A stretch of DNA of 64,000 bases from the NCBI GenBank assembly GCA_020086605.1, contig JACBWW010000004.1, positions 10,399,073-10,463,072 on the forward strand. The letters run 5' to 3'. This DNA comes from Lanius collurio. Lineage: Eukaryota; Chordata; Aves; Passeriformes; Laniidae. The position numbers and the translations under genes are program-made. Shown here piece by piece: positions 39,401 through 45,400 of the stretch (within the stretch, counting starts at the first letter, position 1; each line of letters opens with the position of its first letter). The notes beneath the pieces were generated by a model. That model did no database searches. It worked only from the letters and a program-made list of their open reading frames with translations, and was not told the origin of the DNA.

Positions 39401-42400
39401 ATGTTTGTTATAGAAATAAGGAATTAATTTTCTTCAGCCATTCCACATCTATTCCCCCCACCCCTGAGCTTGCAATTTATAGAGGCTGCATACAGAGCAA
39501 AGGAGCAAATTAATCTCTTGTGCAATCCATCTATAGCCAGCAAAATGATACCACATATGAATGTGATTCTAAACAGTGGGCACATCCCACTGAAAAGAAC
39601 ACAGTCAAGGTGTCCTTAACATGGAAAGGTAAAAGTGTAATAAACAGTAAACTCTACTTCTGTAAAACCCAATCGTCATGTGGCATTTCTTTGACTATTT
39701 CCTCCATTATTTCTATGGCTATACATGTTCATCAAGAATTGTTTCTCCTAAAAAATTCAGCTGCAAGGAGAGCAGACAAACTAGTAAGTATTGTAAAGTT
39801 ATTTTAAAATAGTAGATGGTGACAACCAACCTAAAACCTCCAGAAATCAACGGGCATTTTTGTCACGGTTGTATCAGCATTCTCTTAGCAGCCCAAATTC
39901 ATTGCATATGCTCTGTGTTAAGCTAGAAAGATTATTCTCCACCATGTACTTCTGTGATTGATGTTAAACCTTGTACAATGGAGTCTCAGTGTAGGAGGCA
40001 GAAAGGAGACTCAGCATGCAAAATATTCAGAGAAATTTTTGAACACGCTCTTCAAAAAGGTTTTTAACCAGTCTGTTTAGTTTTAGGGTAAATCTTGCAG
40101 AGATCTGCACACAGTGGGTGGGAGTTTCCTTCTTTCCATCTGCCACACTAAATACAGGGTGTGTTGTTTTGCTTTTTTAACCATCTTCTTTCTTAGTATC
40201 AGCAAGCATGTAAACTTATACTGGTTCAACAATAGCACTCAGCCTTTGACCTATCATTTAAACTCCCCAGTTACAGGGGTTTAGAATGTGAATTTGACCT
40301 TGTTGAGTATCAGAACTCAGTCCACTTAAATTTAGACCAAGTCCAGGAATTGATTTCTCATACCCTTTTAGTTCTGAGGCTGATCAGATCCCAGATCACG
40401 AAGGACAAAGCCATTGGTGTAGGTCTGTGTATCAGATATGAGTATCACTTCTGCTCCATGAGGTTCAGCATTATCAACAAGAGGATTTTGGTTCAGTCCC
40501 ATTCTGAACATGAAATAAAAGAAAGGGAGTTTGCTCCATTGTGCAATTGCTGCCCTGATTTCTGATCTGCTCTCATAGTTGCTCAGTATAAAGCTTTTTC
40601 AGTAAGCCCAGGAACATCACTGCTCCTGGAATGTGAAGAATTTATCACACAGGACATGTCAGCTGTACTGTTTAGAAATATGAAGACCACAGAGGGCTGT
40701 AAAGATGCTTTCTTTAAGCAGCACATTCCAAATCTATCGTGACCCAGTGAACTTCTGACCAAAAAGAAACATATCTCATTACAGCACTTGGTAGTTACAG
40801 CTGAAAGAGAAAATGTTCAGAATCAAGCCCAACTTTCTTGCTTTAAAAGCTTAAAGGCTCACGGTATTTAAAATAGCAAAAGCTGTCTTGTCATAAATAA
40901 TCTTACTTAAATGAAATTTCAGTGTTGTGCAAATAATCCATCATAACAGCCTGATGTGGGAACAGAGACACATTTCAGAAGTATCTATAGTGACTCTTTG
41001 AATGTATTTACCCACTGCTCAATACAATGAGACCAAATTTAATTTATTAATCTTCAAACAATAAGTCCTACTGGCTGCTGTAAGTTTCTTCAACAGTCTA
41101 AATGAGGAGGGAAACAGATCTGCTCTTGAAATTTTCAAAAGCAAACAGAAGGTTTTCAAGTTTGCTGTGAACATGTGTTCCACTAAAAATTATTTCCGTC
41201 TATGTGTCTCCTTCTTATAAATAGGGTCAAGAAAATTTTGATGCATCCCAGCTCTTGGACTGTTAGAATGAACTGTTCTCATTCTCTCAAGTTTAAATTT
41301 TTGCTTCTCAACTTGTATATATCATAGGAGTATATGTACAAATATATGAGTAAATTGTATCTTGTTAATGTTTCCTCCTCAAATAAGGCAAATAGCTTTG
41401 TTTCCAAACTACTACCTTCTGACAGCAAGGACAGTCTTTCCAGGTAAAAATCAGGAAGCTATGTGCAAAAATGCAATTTTAACTGCATTTTTCTGTATGT
41501 GAAAACTAGTACCAGCCAAAATCAGCAGACAAAAATCCCCTCTTCATGGTCAAAAGCCATTTTAAAAACAATTTGGAAATATGAATCCACTAGGCAGCAC
41601 TGTGGAATTTACATTATTCCTAATAAAGTCTCACATTTTTCCTATCTTTTTCTGCAAGACAAGAGGTACTATTTCCTGTTCATAATGTATTCTGCATTCA
41701 TGTGGTATTTAGCACTATATATTATTACTACTATTAGACTAAGTAAAAAACTTGGGTCAGAACAATCCTGATGTGTTGTTGCCATGCAAGCCCAGATCTG
41801 TGTACAAACTTTGTGTCTACTCCTAATGTTCCAAGGGACTGAACCAGAACCCAAAACAGCTGAACCACGGCACAGCAAGAGTCCAATTCTGCTTGTCTGG
41901 CTCATCACTCTGGGATTCTGAGGCACCAGGACTGTCAAGGAGGTCATGATTATACACATCTAAAACTCTACAGGTCACAAACTCCTTTCTTCACAAGTTC
42001 AGCATGTCTGTGCGTTCAGCTAAGTCTTAGGAGGGCCAAGCAAATGCATAATCAACCAAGTTTATTCTAGAATCAGCCACTCAATAAGGGGCTTAACTGG
42101 GCAAATTGGGCAACAGCCACTGAAGAGATTCATTCATACCATCTTTTTCTTAAATTATGCTCTGACTCTTTTTGGCTGACCATTGACCCATTAAATCTGG
42201 AAGCCAATACAAAGCCAATCAATATCCTTACAATTCTTTAGCTCTTTTTTGTTCAAGAGCATTAGTCAAAACTTACCTCAATAACGTCTGAGAAAAGTAT
42301 TTCAGAGTATTTGCAATGTCAGTTCCAGAGGGCACAGGGTATATGTTGTGGAGAACCCGGTTGTGGTACTCTTGAAGGTAACGGATTTTGGAAGCAACTA

Positions 42401-45400
42401 CATAAAAAACAAAAAGACAAACACAGAAACTTTCATTTAGGTTTTTTGCAGACTTTGACAGAGAGCCTGTTTCTTCAATTTCCTTTTTTTTTAAATTTAA
42501 GTGTTAAACTCAACAAACAGAAAAATCTCCCTGTTCCTTCTGTTCTGACTGAATAAATTGTAAAAGAGTGCCAGGGAGAATACATGGAAGTGAATTTCTG
42601 CATCTGTATTAGGCAAACTTATTGCTAGCAAATTAAAAAATATATATTACCACTCTGTACTTTTTCCATGCCTCCAAGCATCTCAAGATTCATTTATAAT
42701 GAATGAGTCATTGGATCACAGGAGGTTCATGTGAGACAGATAAGTATTTCTACAGCCAAAACAGAGATATAAGCTAAGACAGAGAGACCTGGTGTGATTT
42801 ACTGTAGGCCATACATTTACTCTATGCAATGAACTAAAGATATGAAAAGAGCAAAGTGTCTGCTGTTTATTTGTGTTAGGAAGCATGATCAAGCAGATGA
42901 AGGGATTTCAAAGAGCAGTAGGAGGTGTACACCTTCACTGAAACCATTTTTGTTGTATTACAAGTAACAGTGGGTTTACTTTCTAATAGGATCCTTGTTC
43001 AGTGTTGGGAAAAAAGTGATTGTCCACCCTAGTTGCATTGCCTTACTTTGCCTATACAGCACAAGACAGTCTCATGTAGACACACCTACACACACCCAAA
43101 ACTCTGTGCTCCACTCAGATTAATCAACTCTGCTGAGAGACAGAGGGCACTGGCTGTGACAGCGAGCTGCTCAGCTGTGCTGGACTGCAGACACAGCCTC
43201 ATGAAAGCACAGCTGCCTGGGAACTCTTCACCATGTAAAAGTGCTCCAGGACTGTAACAGGCAGTTAGAAGGGGAGAATGCTTCTGAATTATTTCAGCCC
43301 TTAAGCATATGTATTATAAGAGTGTTTCACTACACCAAGAAGCACCTTGCTCCCCTACAGGGCTCCTTCAGTGTGGAAGATAAATCATGCTTCCTAAACA
43401 ATCAATTAGTCAACACTTTCTTTTATTCTCATGGTCAAATGGCATTTATTAAGGTATAAATATTATTAAGTCCTCCACTGACTGAACAGAAAGGTACTAA
43501 CTGCCTCAGGAACATCACTATGCCTCTCACTGCTGAGATATCTGAACAGTTCATGAACACTCTGATTTTTTCCTGTTCCACTGGCAAGCTGAATGAGATG
43601 GGGCGACATTGTATCCATATTAGAGAAAAAGACTGATGAACAGACACCAAGAGCAAAATGTCTGCAAATACTGTTGGAGGCTCAGCTTAAGATACTGAAA
43701 GCCATTTTGCCAGTATAACAGTACACACTGGACTTTCATATCCAGGAAACAAAAGATTCAGTGAGTAGTCAGCCACACAACAAATGAGGTTTGACAATTT
43801 CAAGTCAATTATCCATAAAATGAGGAACTCTCAAATAATCATCAAATGAAGAATACTGCCTTCTTGAATGGATGACAAGATATCCAACCTTGCAGCACCC
43901 AGCCAAGGTCATTCTTTAACTCATTTTGTGCTGTAAGGACTGCACTCCCCAGTTCCTGCAGCAAGTGAAGCTTCTATAGACAAAAGTCTCCCTCACAATA
44001 TTACCTGGCGTCATCACAAGGAGAAAGCCCATCATGTGACTGAAGGGCTGGGGCCTATATGAAAACACCAGGGAGACTGCCATAATGCATATGCAAAAGT
44101 AATACACTAAAAATGCATAAGCATCTTTAGTTATTTTTCCTCATCTTTAAGTCTTTTACCTCACCGATTTATTTTAAGGTGACATTAATGAATAACTAAA
44201 AATTGATCACTACTTTTTCCTCCTCCCCCTCAAACAACTGAAAAGAGAAATTTCATCACGCGGACTCAGAATAGCTGAGAGCAAGATCAGAGCCTTTCAG
44301 GCCACTGCACAGGCCTGTGGCACATAAGCTGTGCTTTGCAGGAGGTTGTCCCATGTGAAAGCAGCCATAACTAGCTTCCTACACAGCCTCCAAACCACTG
44401 GGGTAGTAACATCTGGGCAGGATGTTTCACTCCACATTACAGAGGTTGACTTGAGCAGTCCAAGACTGTTTTCCCCTTCTCATCTCACACTTCATTCTTT
44501 CTGCCCACTAATCTCAGTTTTAGTCCCAGATTTGCAGGCCGTCTCATCAGATTATTTAAAAGGTAGACATTTGCTTTAACTGTCAAAAAAATAATTTAGT
44601 TTAGTTTCTAGATTAAGAAAGCAATGACTTCCTAAATGTATTTTGTGATGTTATCTCTCTTGTCGGGTGAAAAAAAAAATGAAAGCAAGTATACTTATAA
44701 AGGACACAGACTATGTGTCACAGTACCCAACTAAGAACAATTTGCAACAAGGTGCACAGATTACTGTGACTGCCATGGTTTGCTGTCAGATATCTGTAAA
44801 TTAAATGGATGAACAAAATGCCAAAGATGATTACAGAATTCAGATCTAGATGTATTTCAGAGAGCTGCCTGCCTCCCTACGGTTACTAACTTTCAATACA
44901 GAGCATAGGGGTATCTAGAATGACTTAGAATCACTATTTTAAATAAAGATGGAAATCCATTTATTTCTATTAATTGGCGTTATGCAATTGTATCAGGCAA
45001 AATATCAAAGGAGAGAACTTATTTATAAAGCCTAAATATTAATACTAGCTTTAGGCTAAAGTTTTCAGCCTCACTTCTCAGTTCCGCTTCCCAAAATTCT
45101 ATCCATTTCAGCACAGTCTCCCAGAACACAAAGAAAATTCTGAAGGAAAGCTCCAGAGCAAAAACATTGCCAGCTTTTGAGTTACAGCAAGTGTGTGAAT
45201 GACCCAATTTTCTGAGTTTCTGAGTACCCAGAGACACACTTCAAAAAGTGACGTCACCCTGTGGAAGTACTTGGCCACTGTCACAGGGTCATTACAGAAA
45301 ACAAATAGGTACCTCTCTAGGATCTACACATACTTCACTAAACTCCTCAGTCCTTGTGTAAGCATTGACTGAACCAAGAGTGAAACCATTATGAGTTCTC

